Origin: Mesorhizobium sp. AR07
Lineage (GTDB): Bacteria > Pseudomonadota > Alphaproteobacteria > Rhizobiales > Rhizobiaceae
Assembly: GCF_024746815.1 (NCBI RefSeq)
Contig: NZ_CP080528.1
Coordinates: 1 to 64,000 of the forward strand
Reading direction: 5' to 3'
Length of the DNA stretch: 64,000 bases
Part shown: in pieces, positions 29,397 through 38,647 of the stretch
Layout: every line of letters begins with the position of its first letter
Numbering within the stretch: position 1 is the first letter of the stretch
The notes under the pieces: model-generated
Databases searched by the model: none
What the model saw: the letters and a program-made list of their open reading frames with translations, nothing else
What the model was told of the DNA's origin: nothing
Made by a program: the position numbers and the translations under genes

Positions 29397-31093
29397 TACG
29401 ATTCCCGGCTTGTCAACGATCGCTTGCTGCTCGGCATGAAAGGCACTTTCAGCGAACTTGAGCTGTCGACGCTGCGGCAGCGCTCGCAAGAGGCATTGCG
29501 CCTGAAAGCGGCGCGCGGCGAACTGCACACGACGGTGGCGATCGGCTACCGGCGGGGCGCTGACGATCGTCTGGAACAAGACCCTGACCGGCGCATCCGC
29601 GAAGCGCTGTCGCTGGTGTTCCACAAATTTCGTGAGATCGGCAGCGTACGCCAGCTCGTCCTGTGGCTGGGCCAGGAGGGGATCGACCTGCCGACCGCTG
29701 TCCATGGTCCTCAGGGGTGGACAGTGCGGTGGGGGGCGCCGCGCTACCACGCCGTCCATCGGCTGCTGACCAATCCGGTCTATGCTGGTGCCTATGTCTT
29801 TGGCCGCACCGCCACGCGCACGCGCGTCCAAGATGGCCGCAAAGTCGTCACCCACGGTGTCGCGCGCCGGCGTGAGGACTGGGCGGTTGTGATCCGCGAT
29901 CACCATGATGGCTATATCTCCTGGACCGAGTATGATCGCAACCAGACGATGATTGCCAACAATGCGAACATGAAGGGAACGATGGTCGCGGGCGCGGTGC
30001 GCAATGGCAGTGGACTTCTCGTCGGCTTGCTGCGCTGCGGCTGCTGCGGCCGCAAGCTCAAGGTGCTGCACCATTCACGCCGCGATGCGCGCTATGTCTG
30101 CGGTACCCATGTTGACCCGTCGACCGAGAAACGGTGTACCGTCTTCAGCAACATGCGCATCGATGCGGCGGTGTCAGCGGAAGTGCTGCGGGCAATTGCA
30201 CCGCTGGCACTTGAGGCGGCGTTGCAATTGATTTCCGATCGCAAGCAGGCCGGCAACGAACGGCTGCGGCAAAGCGAGCTCGCCCTGGACCAGGCCCGCT
30301 ATGAGGCGGCGCATGCACGCCGCCAATACGACGCCGTTGATCCAGATAACCGCCTTGTCGCCGGCGAGCTCGAACGGCGATGGAATGACTGTCTGGCGGC
30401 GGTCGCCCGGCTTGAGGATCAGGTCCGGAGCTTGCGCAGCGAGCAGCCGAGCGCCCTAAGCGAGGACGAACGCACGATGCTTATAGCGCTCGCAGACGAC
30501 ATGCCTGCGCTGTGGAACCATCCCGCCGCGTCCGTCGAGACGCGCAAGCGGATTTTGCGCACCGTGCTGAAGGAGATCATTGTTACAGCCGAGACCGGTC
30601 GGCTCCACCTCGTGCTACACTGGCACGGCGGCGATCACACGCGGCTCGACGTGGTGAAGAACCGGTCTGGCCAAAACCGCTACAAGACTGATGTGGCGAC
30701 CGAACAACTGATGCGCGAACTCGCCCGCCTTTTGCCGGATCACAGCATCGCCCCCGTCCTCAACCGGCTCGGCATACGCTCGGCCAGGGGACCTGGACGC
30801 AACTGCGCGTGCGCAATTTCCGCGGTGCGCATCAAATCCCGGTCTACCGGGAGGGCGAACGTGCAGAGCGCCATGAGCTTGTCCTGCGCGAAGCTGCAAG
30901 CCGCCTCGGCGTCAGCAACATGACCGTTATTCGCCTGATCCGGGATGGACTGCTGCCGGCAAGGCAGGTATGCGCCAGTGCCCCCTATGTCATCCGCGAG
31001 GATGATCTCGCCCAGCCGGCAATCCGCCAGGCGATCGCGAAAGGTCGCCCAGTATCAGCCGATGCTCGCCAAGAAACCCTGCCTTTTCAATGA
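29397..31093 (+). pseudogene. SR-Y recombinase, C-terminal half, frameshifted
   Basis: After the TA core the frame continues YDSRLVNDRLLLGMKGTFSE and covers the recombinase domain (TNPVYAGAYVFGRTATRTRV), zinc ribbon (CGCCGRKL) and coiled coil. Near 30793 one base is missing in GGGGACC, so the natural end (TWTQLRVRNFRGAHQIPVYR ... ASRLGVSNMTVIRLIRDG ... ETLPFQ) is in another frame and stops at 31093. With the N-half at 26571 it would make a protein of about 680 residues. Confidence 0.85.
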
Positions 31094-31125
31094 GATCACG
31101 AGGTACTGCATCATGTCACCGTCCT

Positions 31126-31542
31126 CTTCAGGCCAAGCAAGAGGCGCCCGTTGGCCGAGCCCGGGTCGTAAATGCCGTCGCGGTCGCCGATGAGGCATTG
31201 CCGATAGCCGCATAAATCGAGGAGTGGGTACCAATCGGAACAATTGCGGGCAAGCCGTGTCACTTCATACGAGAGAACGATGCCAACTTCACCCAATGTG
31301 ACGCGTCCAAGGAGATCTTTGAAGCCGGCACGGTGAGCCGCCGCCGCTCCGCTCTGACCAAGGTCCACATCGATCACTTCGATATTGTTGTCGTCCCAGC
31401 CGAGATCCCCCGCACGCTGATGCAATGCATATTGCAACCGCAGGCTTTCCTGGTTGTTGACCATCTGATGTGGCGTCGATTGCCGGATATAAATCACGGC
31501 TTTTCGGCACAAATGCTGGGTCGTTATCAGATCCGACATCAT
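31126..31542 (-). pseudogene. Outer element C recombinase, N-terminal part
   Basis: The first 138 residues are nearly identical to the intact inner copy (MMSDLITTQHLCRKAVIYIR, then DVDLGQSGAAAAHRAG and GDRDGIYDPGSANG) and end after LLLGLK at the junction with element Y. The remaining part of the same gene is at 23030-26087. Confidence 0.88.
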
Positions 31543-31597
31543 GGCTCGCCCTCCAGAGAACCATGCGGTTCCGATAGGGGTGATTCGGTTTCTGACG

Positions 31598-31908
31598 TCA
31601 GGCTATCATGGAACTTTGCGGCGCCTGCGCCTTTGCAGAGAAGACAAGGCGAATAAAATCGCGAACGCTCGTAGTTGAAAGCTTGGCTGACGGCAGATCT
31701 GGTGCCGATGGATACAGATTGGTGGCCGAGATCGGAACCTTCAGGAAAACATCATCGCGGTAAACGACAAGAAGCTGACGATAAGGGTCGGCGCCGCTCG
31801 GTCTGCCCGCCAAAATGAAATCGCGCCCATAAAGTGGGTGCGTCGGATCGGTAACTGTTATCCGTTGATCATCCCCAAATCTAATTGGGGCATCAAGATG
31901 TGTGTTCG
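31598..31908 (-). pseudogene. Accessory ORF of outer element C, 3' end altered
   Basis: It reads APIRFGDDQRITVTDPTHPL, then GRDFILAGRPSGADPYRQLL and STTSVRDFIRLV like the inner copy, but lacks a short stretch present there and stops at 31598, before reaching the recombinase start. The coupling by overlap seen in the inner copy is lost. Confidence 0.55.
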
Positions 31909-32303
31909 TAGAGGCGCTCGCCATCGGCGATGATAACGCCGAACAATGAACACAACTCGAGGAGTTGATGCCAATCCCGGTTGTTGCGCGCCAATCGAGA
32001 TGCATCGAGGCTGACCACCAGGCCCGCGTTGCCGAGCCCGATCTCGGCGATGAGCCGTTGGAAGCCGCCACGCTCGACTTGGCCGTTTCCCGATTTTCCA
32101 AGATCCTCGTCGATGACGACGACACGATCCGGCGGCCAGCCCAATCTAACGCCGCGGTCCACCAAACTGTACTGAAGTTCGGTGCTTTCCTGGTGGTGGC
32201 GCACCTGGTTTATTGAGGATTGGCGCACATACACGTAAGCGAACTTTGAACGTCGGACGGCCGTGAGCCGCTCGTCAGGACTGCTCGGAATAGCCAACAT
32301 CAA
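31909..32303 (-). pseudogene. SR-X recombinase, N-terminal half
   Basis: ATG 32303 starts MMLAIPSSPDERLTAVRRSK and has catalytic Ser29 in YVRQSS, DEDLGKSGNGQVERGGFQRL and DASRLARNNRDWHQLLEL. At GAGCGCCTCTA it enters the right end of element C. The rest is at 21297-23008. Confidence 0.87.
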
Positions 32304-32535
32304 ACCGCTCCCTCGCCGCTGGCGCGTTCGGCGGCATCCGGCGGATCAGAGTCGCGAGCATCTGCGCGACTTGGTGCTGAGATACCGGTGGGAGATTGTT
32401 CCAAAGGCTGGGCGTATCTGGCTTGATCCTTACCAGTGGAACACTGGTCTCCGGTAGAGACACGGCAATCCGATGCGCCAAAGCATGAGCAACCATCGCA
32501 ACTCGCCATTGAGTTACTAAAGGTGATTCGCGCAT
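32275..32535 (-). CDS. Accessory ORF 2 of element X
   Basis: The 86-residue frame contains VSLPETSVPLVRIKPDTPSL, then WNNLPPVSQHQVAQMLATLI. It overlaps the start of SR-X by 29 bases and is in the +1 frame relative to accessory ORF 1, as in SR1 and Y. No function can be assigned. Confidence 0.5.
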   Translation of the reverse strand: MRESPLVTQWRVAMVAHALAHRIAVSLPETSVPLVRIKPDTPSLWNNLPPVSQHQVAQMLATLIRRMPPNAPAARERFDVGYSEQS

Positions 32536-32805
32536 AATACACTAAAGGAAGCAAAGTCCGAACGGATATTAACTTTCCCGCCGCGCTACGATGTTCACGA
32601 TCATCATCGCTAGCAGGCGACAAATCCGTCACTGACCGGCGGATATTGCGTGACCGTCCATCCGGAAGGCGGATGACAATAAAGGCAGGTCCGCGCCCAG
32701 ACCGAAGTGATGCCACCTCAAACCGCTGTCCACAGAGCGCATGTCGACGGTCAACTACCGTGACATGAGACACCAACCGATCAACAACAGGGGTATCCTG
32801 CGTTG
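32300..32805 (-). CDS. Accessory ORF 1 of element X (DUF5372-like)
   Basis: The recognisable part is VTVVDRRHALCGQRFEVASL, then FIVIRLPDGRSRNIRRSVTD. TTG and GTG codons at DRLV could serve as starts. The frame runs on across accessory ORF 2 and stops at 32300, next to the SR-X start at 32303. The upstream edge meets an IS21 istB fragment near 32805. Confidence 0.5.
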
Positions 32806-33290
32806 CTCGGTTCGCCGATGGCTTCGTGCCAGTGATCGACGGGCAACTGGCTGGTGACAATAGTCGAGCCGCGTTCACGGCGATCTTCGAGGATTTCCAG
32901 CAGGTCGCGTCGTTCCGTGGCGGTCAGGACCGATAGCCCCCAGTCGTCCAGGATCAGCACCTCCACGCGGGCGATGGCCTGAGCATGCGGGCATGCCGCC
33001 CGTCGCCCCTGGCGATGGCGAGCGCCTCGAACAGGCGCGGCATGCGATGGTAGGCGGCGGAGCGGCCATCGCGGCAGGCCTTGTGGCCGAGCGCGCAGGC
33101 GATCCAGCTTTTGCCGAGGCCGGTCGGACCGGTGATGAGCAGGTTCTCGTGGCGCTGGATCCAGCTGCCGTCGATCAGATGGGCCATAACGGCGCGGTCA
33201 ATGCCGCGCGCGGTGCGCAAATCGAGATCCTCGACGCAGGCCGACTGCCGGAGGGCTGCGAACTTCAGCCGAGCGATCAGGCGCTTGGCG
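32806..33290 (-). pseudogene. istB: IS21 helper ATPase IstB fragment, frameshifted
   Basis: The frame has RTARGIDRAVMAHLIDGSWI, Walker A ITGPTGLGKSWIACALG and, after a frame break near 32965, Walker B VLILDDWGLSVLTATERRDL and GSTIVTSQLPVDHWHEAIGE. The N-terminus is lost near 33290 and the C-terminus at element X. IstB assists the IstA transposase; no istA is adjacent. Confidence 0.8.
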
Positions 33291-33299
33291 TCGCGGTCC

Positions 33300-33864
33300 G
33301 CGGCGGGTGATGGATAAGATAAACTTCTCTGGATTGGCCAAACACCACGTTGGAATTCGGTGTTAGCTTCACCTCGGCCGTGTAGTGCTCACCGTTAATC
33401 TCGAAGTGTGCCGGCTGCTCTTGGTTGCGCTGGCCCGGTAGGAACCCGAGTTTTCCCAATTCACGAATGATTTCACGCGGCATTAATTGGCCGCCATTGT
33501 CCCAGTGGTGGTGGTCCCATAACGGGCCAACGAGATATCCGATGTCATCTGAGCGGAGAACTGACGAGGACGCCTTGCCAGACGCCTGCGCCGATCCGCT
33601 AGAAGGCTTTCCGACGCAACATTCTCCAACCGCTTTCCTAACTGCTGACTTAACGCGCGACCACAGTGAACCGTCTCTGCTACGCAGGCCGGATCGCGGC
33701 GGCATCCGCATCGACCCGCCGATGTCAGGGTGCCCTCCATGGTCATCTGCGGGCGTCGCATCAGGCGGAATGAGTTGCAAGGTGCCTGGGTGCTGTTCTT
33801 GAACGGCAGCGTACTCCTGCATCGAAGCAGCCATGCTGAATTGGTCGATCGAATTGAGTTTCAA
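33300..33864 (-). CDS. Secreted-effector-like protein, C-terminus cut by IS21 fragment
   Basis: A TTG at 33864 with AAAGGAGAG seven bases upstream starts MKLNSIDQFSMAASMQEYAA. The first 80 residues are Ser/Pro/Gly rich and look disordered, as in type III effectors. The second half (DDIGYLVGPLWDHHHWDNGG ... PAHFEINGEHYTAEVKLTPN) looks folded. At about 33300 it runs into the istB fragment and stops at 33277, so the natural end is missing. I do not recognise the family; an effector role is inferred from composition and neighbours. Confidence 0.5.
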
Positions 33865-33905
33865 ACCACTCTCCTTTGAACGTGGACTTTTCGTAGTCTC
33901 CGAAG

Positions 33906-34157
33906 CTAGTAGCGTCTGGTATCCGGCCTCCGGACATTCCTGCCACCATAAAACTTTTCCGCCGCCTTTTGACAGACATCCGAGTAGAACTTATCCGCAT
34001 CCTCGATCGTGCACCCAGCCCCCGCGAAACAGCCACGCGCTATCTCATGGAGCGTATGCCGGATCGAGCTCGTGTCGTCGTAGACTGCGTTGAGCCACGC
34101 TATAATTACAATGACCTCTTCCCTTGATAGACATTGCTGTCCGCTCATTAAGCGCAT
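33906..34157 (-). CDS. Small protein of unknown function between effector-like genes
   Basis: The 83-residue ORF (MRLMSGQQCLSREEVIVIIA ... DADKFYSDVCQKAAEKFYGG) lies between two effector-like genes on the same strand, 40 bases after one and 41 before the other. It is predicted mostly helical. It could be a chaperone-like or secreted small protein, but nothing in the sequence decides this. Confidence 0.4.
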   Translation of the reverse strand: MRLMSGQQCLSREEVIVIIAWLNAVYDDTSSIRHTLHEIARGCFAGAGCTIEDADKFYSDVCQKAAEKFYGGRNVRRPDTRRY

Positions 34158-34197
34158 GGTTGATGCAGGCTACGGCGCCTCGAATCCGTTGCCTTTA

Positions 34198-34761
34198 TCA
34201 TTCAATTTGAAGTGAGCGATGGGCAGGTTTGTCATGTCTTCGATTTCCCCGCGATTCCCCGGCTAGCGCGACGAGGTTCTCCTGCTGCGCCCAGGTGAGG
34301 TAATTGAAGTTGGGCGCGAGTGATTGGATCACGTCGCCATGCAGAAGCGGGGCAAGGCGATTCTCGACGCCAGGGCGGTCTTGCGTCAACCTGTTCCAGA
34401 TAGCCTGAACCCGGCTAGCCCTTTTACGCCTTTCTCGAAGCGTCGCGATTCCCGTAATGGCCTCGCTCATCTGTGGATGTGTCTGCGACATGCTCAGAAG
34501 ATCGGTCGGGCTGAGCCGCTCAGCAATCCGACCGAATAGCTCCTGCTGCAAATCAAGGACACTGGTGTGCCGCATGCGGCGAGAGGAGGAAACGCTTGAC
34601 GCTTGAGGCTTAGAGCGTGTGTGCGCTACAACAGAACGGGATGATTGTCCGGGTCCTTCAACCCCAACAGCCGGTATGGTGGGAGAATCATCCGTGATAT
34701 CACCTTCGATCGCGCTAAATATCGCCATGGGCGCCTTGCCACGCTCGTCAATGCCCCTCAT
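34198..34761 (-). CDS. F-box-like protein, candidate secreted effector
   Basis: ATG 34761 is preceded by a very strong site (AAAGGAGGTGAATT). The 187-residue protein has a Ser/Thr-rich, probably disordered N-terminus (residues 1-65), then an F-box-like stretch at about 66-105: LDLQQELFGRIAERLSPTDL with LSMSQTHPQMSEAI following. The spacing of Leu, Ile and Asp-Leu residues agrees with F-boxes that bind SKP1. A helical C-terminus follows. F-box effectors are known from Agrobacterium (VirF) and Ralstonia (GALA). The match is by eye and the family is not recognised. Confidence 0.5.
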   Translation of the reverse strand: MRGIDERGKAPMAIFSAIEGDITDDSPTIPAVGVEGPGQSSRSVVAHTRSKPQASSVSSSRRMRHTSVLDLQQELFGRIAERLSPTDLLSMSQTHPQMSEAITGIATLRERRKRASRVQAIWNRLTQDRPGVENRLAPLLHGDVIQSLAPNFNYLTWAQQENLVALAGESRGNRRHDKPAHRSLQIE

Positions 34762-34876
34762 AATTCACCTCCTTTCGACCGACAAACTGAGGTTCTTCCG
34801 CATATTTGGTGCAGGTTGCGGGATTCGGACGGTGCGAATAAGTTCATAGAGGCGGAATCGCAGTCGACGCCGTGAT

Positions 34877-35262
34877 TTGCCCGTGCTCCATGCCTTCCGG
34901 TCGCTGATTTCACCCGAGCTTTCGATTGTCCAAATTCTGCCGCAGGCCGAGAGGGTGGTGCTTGTGGCCCGACCGAAGGCGATGGACTCGTGCTGTCCAT
35001 GTTGCGGTCACCGAACCCGCCGCGTTCACAGTCACTACATGCGCCGGTTGAGCGATCTGCCATGGCAGGGTAGGATTGTCGAAATCCAGCTTCACGCACG
35101 ACGGTTTCGATGCGCCGATCCACGACGCCAGCGGCGGATCTTCACCGAGCGGTTGCCGGAAACGGCACGGCCGAAAGCGAGACGCACGTCCCGCCTCGGC
35201 GAAAGCCAGCTGGCCATCGGCTTCGCGGTCGGCGGTGCGCCCGGCTCGCGCCTGTCGGACAT
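34877..35262 (+). pseudogene. ISL3-family transposase, N-terminal fragment
   Basis: The frame reads LSIVQILPQAERVVLVARPK, then a zinc ribbon SCCPCCGHRTRRVHSHYMRR and DLPWQGRIVEIQLHARRFRC, as in ISL3 transposases. One of the later ribbon cysteines is Arg here. After GGAPGSRLSDM (35262) it runs into the ISNCY fragment. About 130 of some 400 or more residues remain. Confidence 0.82.
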
Positions 35263-36050
35263 GCGCTTGATCGTTCTTTCGATAAAGCGCGACAGCGTGT
35301 CACCTCCAGATCTTCGCTGCGGCACCAGGAAACGACCAACGCGTTCATGAATGCGCTGTCGTTGTCGAAGTCGACACCCCGCAGCGGAAAGGGAAACAGG
35401 GAGCGCGCCTGCTTGATTGCCATGATCACGTTGCCGCTGTCGCGCGTACGGACCGGAATGCATTCGGTCCAGCCCGTGGCAATGTCGGTCAGCACCATCG
35501 TCTGCACGAAGCTCCCCGACGAAGACGTGCCGGAATGCGCCACAAAATCGACCTCGACGAAGCCGGGCGGCGGATCGTTCCAATCGCCGAAGGTGCGCAC
35601 TGGAACCGAGCGGCGAACCGCCGAACTCATTCCTGCCCGGCGGCTCTGGCCGCCGCGAGCGACTATGCGGACCTCAGTCAAAAGCCGATCTATCGTCGCC
35701 GAGCTTACCGTCAGCAGCTTGTCGTGGAGCACGTCATCGGGTGCTAGCCGGCCGAGTCGCTCAAGCGCAGGCAACAAGCCAGGGATCAGCGGTTTAAGAC
35801 GTTTGGAACACAGCCGCTCCGAAGCCTCCCACAACACGATGAGCGCCTCGCGGACATCGCTGCCATACTGGCGGCTGTGGCTCTTGCTCGCAGACGGCCT
35901 CTGCTCACGACGGTTCAGAACACGGATCGCGTGCTTGCGATGATAGCTGGTCACCGCAACGAACTCATCCAGAATACGCCGCTTGTCGGCTCGACACGCT
36001 CCTCGATAACGCTCCACGATCGCCGCTGTCAGTTCCGATCGTGTCGCCAT
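35263..36050 (-). pseudogene. ISNCY/IS481-type integrase-core transposase, 3' truncated and frameshifted
   Basis: From ATG 36050 (MATRSELTAAIVERYRGACR) the protein has a helix-turn-helix start and an integrase core with Asp in FVEVDFVAHSG and Asp in GVDFDNDSAFMNALV. Near 35290 an extra T in GCTTTATC shifts the frame away from the expected RKNDQAHVEQKNG motif with the catalytic Glu. It ends at the ISL3 fragment. Residues kept: about 260. Confidence 0.75.
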
Positions 36051-36109
36051 GGTGAGCCCGCCATCCACCCCCCGAACCGGGACAGCGATCCATGGCCATC
36101 CCAGTCTGG

Positions 36110-36294
36110 AGCATCCACACTATCGGTAACATTTTGAGCGCCTGCGGCTGATTGAGCTCGACAAGTCTTGCCTCCAAGGGGGCGCGTTGCTCTGCGGCGA
36201 GCGATTTCAGGCGGCCGCGGATCCGCTCAATCTCATCGTCTCTTTCAAAATCGCATTTCGACACAGCAAGCCTGAACCCCTGTCTGTCAATCAA
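36110..36294 (-). pseudogene. Short coiled-coil fragment of unknown protein
   Basis: A minus-strand frame contains DDEIERIRGRLKSLAAEQRA and EARLVELNQP, a heptad-like stretch that resembles the N-terminus of larger proteins. Only about 45 residues look real before the frame enters the ISNCY leader. Identity not known. Confidence 0.35.
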
Positions 36295-36943
36295 ACGCCA
36301 GATGTGTCAGCTCGGCCTCCAACAGGCCGATATGCTCTGGTACCATGACCATCTAACTGCCGTTCTCTAACACGTCGATAAGGCCAATCAGGGCAGAAAG
36401 ATCGACGCCCTGGATATCAATCGTCCTTGGGGGAGCTTCGTCCTCGATCTGGTACAGTTCAGGCCGGTCTGCTTTATAACACCCAATTCGCGGGGCGCGA
36501 AATTAGCCTCTGACATAGCAATGATCTGATCCGTCCATAATCTGTCGACATACCGCCATATCCCATATGCATTGGACAGATCGATTGGCATCACTGCTTG
36601 TGTAACACCGAGCCATCTGCTGACATCTCGCCGCAATCCAGATCACCAGATCAGTCATGGCGAAGTTTGGCACACCGCTCAACTTGCGCATCGGGAGGTT
36701 AGCGTGAGGATCAAAGACCGGGAGTGCAAATGGATCCGTGAGAAGCTCGCTATATCGCCGCTGTCGGGGGAATTGAGAAACTGACCCCCTCGGTTATGAC
36801 AGGAGCATGGATGACCATTGGATTTCGGCGATTCCTGCATTGTCGAGGACGATGCAGGAAGAGGAGGTGCTTTAGCCTGAAGAGGTAGCAGCGATGCTGC
36901 GGCTGCATGAACTCGGCTGAAGTACTGGTGGGAGGCGGCTGGT
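36295..36943. other. Gene-poor stretch between IS fragments
   Basis: No frame gives a recognisable protein. The part from about 36775 looks like the leader of the following IS21 fragment. The rest appears to be debris. Confidence 0.4.
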
Positions 36944-37600
36944 GATGACGGCGGTCGATCATGAGATGTTGGTGGCTCAGCTCGACCGGCTGAAGCTGAC
37001 CGCGATCCGGGACCAGCTCGACACGCTGCTGGAGCGGCGCGTTCGCAGATGACCTTGCGCGAGGCTTTGACCTTCCTGGTGTCGCGCGAGATCGCGCGGC
37101 GCGACGAGCGGCGCATCTCCATGGCAGGCAAGATCGCGCAGTTCCCGTTTGTGCGCGAACTGGACGGCTTCGACTTCGACGCGCAGCCGTCGCTGGATCA
37201 GCGCCAGATCCGGGAGCTGGCGACCTGCCGCTGGATTGCCCATGACGATACGGTCCTGTTCCTTGGACCTGGGGGTATGGGCAAAACACATCTGGCGGTG
37301 GCTCTCGGGAGCGAGGCGATCCGGCAGAACTATAGCGTCCAGTTCGTCACGGCGGCCACGCTCGTGGCGATGCTGGCCAAGGCCCATGGCGACGGTTCAC
37401 TCGAAAAGCAATTGACGACCCTGTCGCGGCCGAAACTGCTGATCATCGACGAGCTCGGCTATCTCCCGTTCGAAGCCAATGCCGCACATATGTTCTTCCA
37501 GCTGGTGTCGCGGCGCTATGAGCGGGGATCGATCCTGATCACCTCCAACCGCTCGGTGGGCGAATGGGGCTTGGTGGCATCCGCCATCCTTGATCGCCTG
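36944..37600 (+). pseudogene. istB: IS21 helper ATPase IstB, frameshifted and 3' truncated
   Basis: ATG 36944 starts MTAVDHEMLVAQLDRLKLTA; a frame break near 37030 is followed by MTLREALTFLVSREIARRDE. Walker A is FLGPGGMGKTHLAVALG, Walker B LLIIDELGYLPFEANAAHMF, and the sensor ILITSNRSVGEWG. After AILDRL (about 37600) the usual HHSHV tail is replaced by unrelated sequence. A type-2 IstB that lost function. Confidence 0.82.
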
Positions 37601-38037
37601 CACTGCATCGTGACCAAGTGGACCCCGGAAAAGGCGCAGATCTGGATTCCCCAATTCAAAGAGCGGCCTCTCGGTCGAGCAGCGTGTAGCGCGGACGAGC
37701 TCGGCGCCATCTGCCGCTGGCCGGCAATACGCGAGGATTGCTTTTTCGTCCCCAATGCCCAGCCCTTCACCCGGCAGGCCGCGAGCTATTTGCTGGCTCG
37801 GGCCGAAACGCGCGCCCGGCGTGGTTCATCACCACATGTTTTGCCAGCACGGGCATGACCTGCGCCTTGCCCAGGATTGGCGCCGAGATTCCTACCCCAC
37901 CGCCCAATACACCCACATCGCGCACGAGCTTCGACGACCTTTGGAAGCTTGATGGCGCTGTTCTACAACCCTGCCTGCTGCCGGCGCGATCGATTTGAGT
38001 TGCGACAGGGATCACCGAAGAAACAGGAAATAGCGTC
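37601..38037. other. Unassigned stretch after istB fragment
   Basis: The open frame continuing from istB to 37858 does not resemble a known protein. I see no other gene in either strand. Confidence 0.35.
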
Positions 38038-38412
38038 ATGATCCCACAGAATGGTGACTTCAGTCCGGCGACTTGGGCTTTCCTGCAGACCCTGACACGG
38101 CTCCATCCATTGCCCGCGGATCCGGATAGCACGATCGCACTGGTCAGCCTTCCAGACAGTCTTGCAGCGGCAGATGAGGACGTGGCCAGCGGGACATATC
38201 CGCAAACCGACGCGCATCCGCGGCAAGACCTCTCGTTGGACGCTATGGACGAGGATCTGCCATGGGAGTGGGCACGGCAGCTTCTGGAGCACTCGCCGCA
38301 GCACCTTGTCGGGCCAAGCGACAGCACTCCTGCGTTTCCCGCCGTCGACCTGAGAGCGAGTGAGTATAGCGCGACATATGTGGAACGGCCCGCGTTGCAA
38401 GGGCTTTTTTAG
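38038..38412 (+). CDS. Hypothetical acidic 124-residue protein
   Basis: The ORF (MIPQNGDFSPATWAFLQTLT ... ALQGLF) is acidic and Pro/Ser rich, with no recognised motif. It stands alone between an IS21 fragment and an IS110-family element. Composition would fit a secreted protein, but the upstream ribosome-binding site is weak (AGGAAAT) and a chance ORF is possible. Confidence 0.35.
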   Translation: MIPQNGDFSPATWAFLQTLTRLHPLPADPDSTIALVSLPDSLAAADEDVASGTYPQTDAHPRQDLSLDAMDEDLPWEWARQLLEHSPQHLVGPSDSTPAFPAVDLRASEYSATYVERPALQGLF

Positions 38413-38647
38413 CCGATTTCATCACGCGGGAACGGTGCAGTCATATGTCCGGCCTTTCAGCGCGGCCCATGACCGCTGGCCTCGATGAAGTCCGCGAAGC
38501 GGGTGGCTGATCAATCTGACGTGCTCGAAGCACATTGTCGCGCAAGCCTCTCCCGCGTCGGGATTTCGTCCCGTGGAATCATCGTCTGCTCAATGCACCT
38601 CGCCTCTTCCTGGCTCTTCTCCGGTAGCTCGTGTCGGTACTCTGCCC

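Larger units (their letters stand above)
26928..29398 (-). mobile_element. Element C, inner intact copy
   Basis: This 2,471-bp unit starts TACGATCTATCATG and ends GTGTGCTCGTA. Both ends begin TACGA when read inward. It carries a complete recombinase and an accessory ORF on the minus strand, opposite to the SR-Y gene it interrupts. It is the only uninterrupted copy in the window. Confidence 0.85.
26088..31125 (+). mobile_element. Element Y, inserted in the outer C recombinase gene
   Basis: On the plus strand: accessory ORF 1, accessory ORF 2, and recombinase SR-Y, whose C-terminal frame ends at 31093. CTTC occurs at both junctions (26084-26087, 31126-31129) where the outer C gene has it once. 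SR-Y is interrupted by the inner copy of element C. Confidence 0.75.
23007..31910 (-). mobile_element. Element C, outer copy (interrupted)
   Basis: Its left end (TACGATCTATCATG from 23007) and right end (AAGATGTGTGTTCGTA to 31910) match those of the intact inner copy at 26928-29398. It sits in SR-X in the same direction as the X gene. Its recombinase gene is split by element Y and carries an IS256-family insertion plus a one-base deletion near 25205. Confidence 0.8.
21297..32805. mobile_element. Element X carrying a four-level nest of serine-recombinase elements
   Basis: Element X on the minus strand consists of two small ORFs and recombinase SR-X. SR-X is cut at one TA dinucleotide: the N-half ends at 31909-31910 and the C-half resumes at 23007-23008. 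Between them is the outer copy of element C. The C recombinase gene is cut at CTTC (26084-26087 and 31126-31129) by element Y. The Y recombinase is cut at TA (26928-26929 and 29397-29398) by an intact inner copy of C. An IS256-family element (23411-24811) is also inside the outer C. All pieces re-join in frame without needing inversions. Confidence 0.8.

Noticed and set aside
21297..32303. Inversion events to explain recombinase halves found on opposite strands
   Set aside because: Pairing the 32.3-kb N-half with the 23.0-kb C-half, and the 26.6-kb N-half with the 29.4-kb C-half, gives clean in-frame joins at TA by simple nested insertion, so no inversion is required.
34762..34800. tts-box-like sequence (CTCAGTTTGTCGG) before the F-box-like gene
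   Set aside because: It overlaps the ribosome-binding region and deviates from the consensus I remember, so it is not a credible TtsI site.
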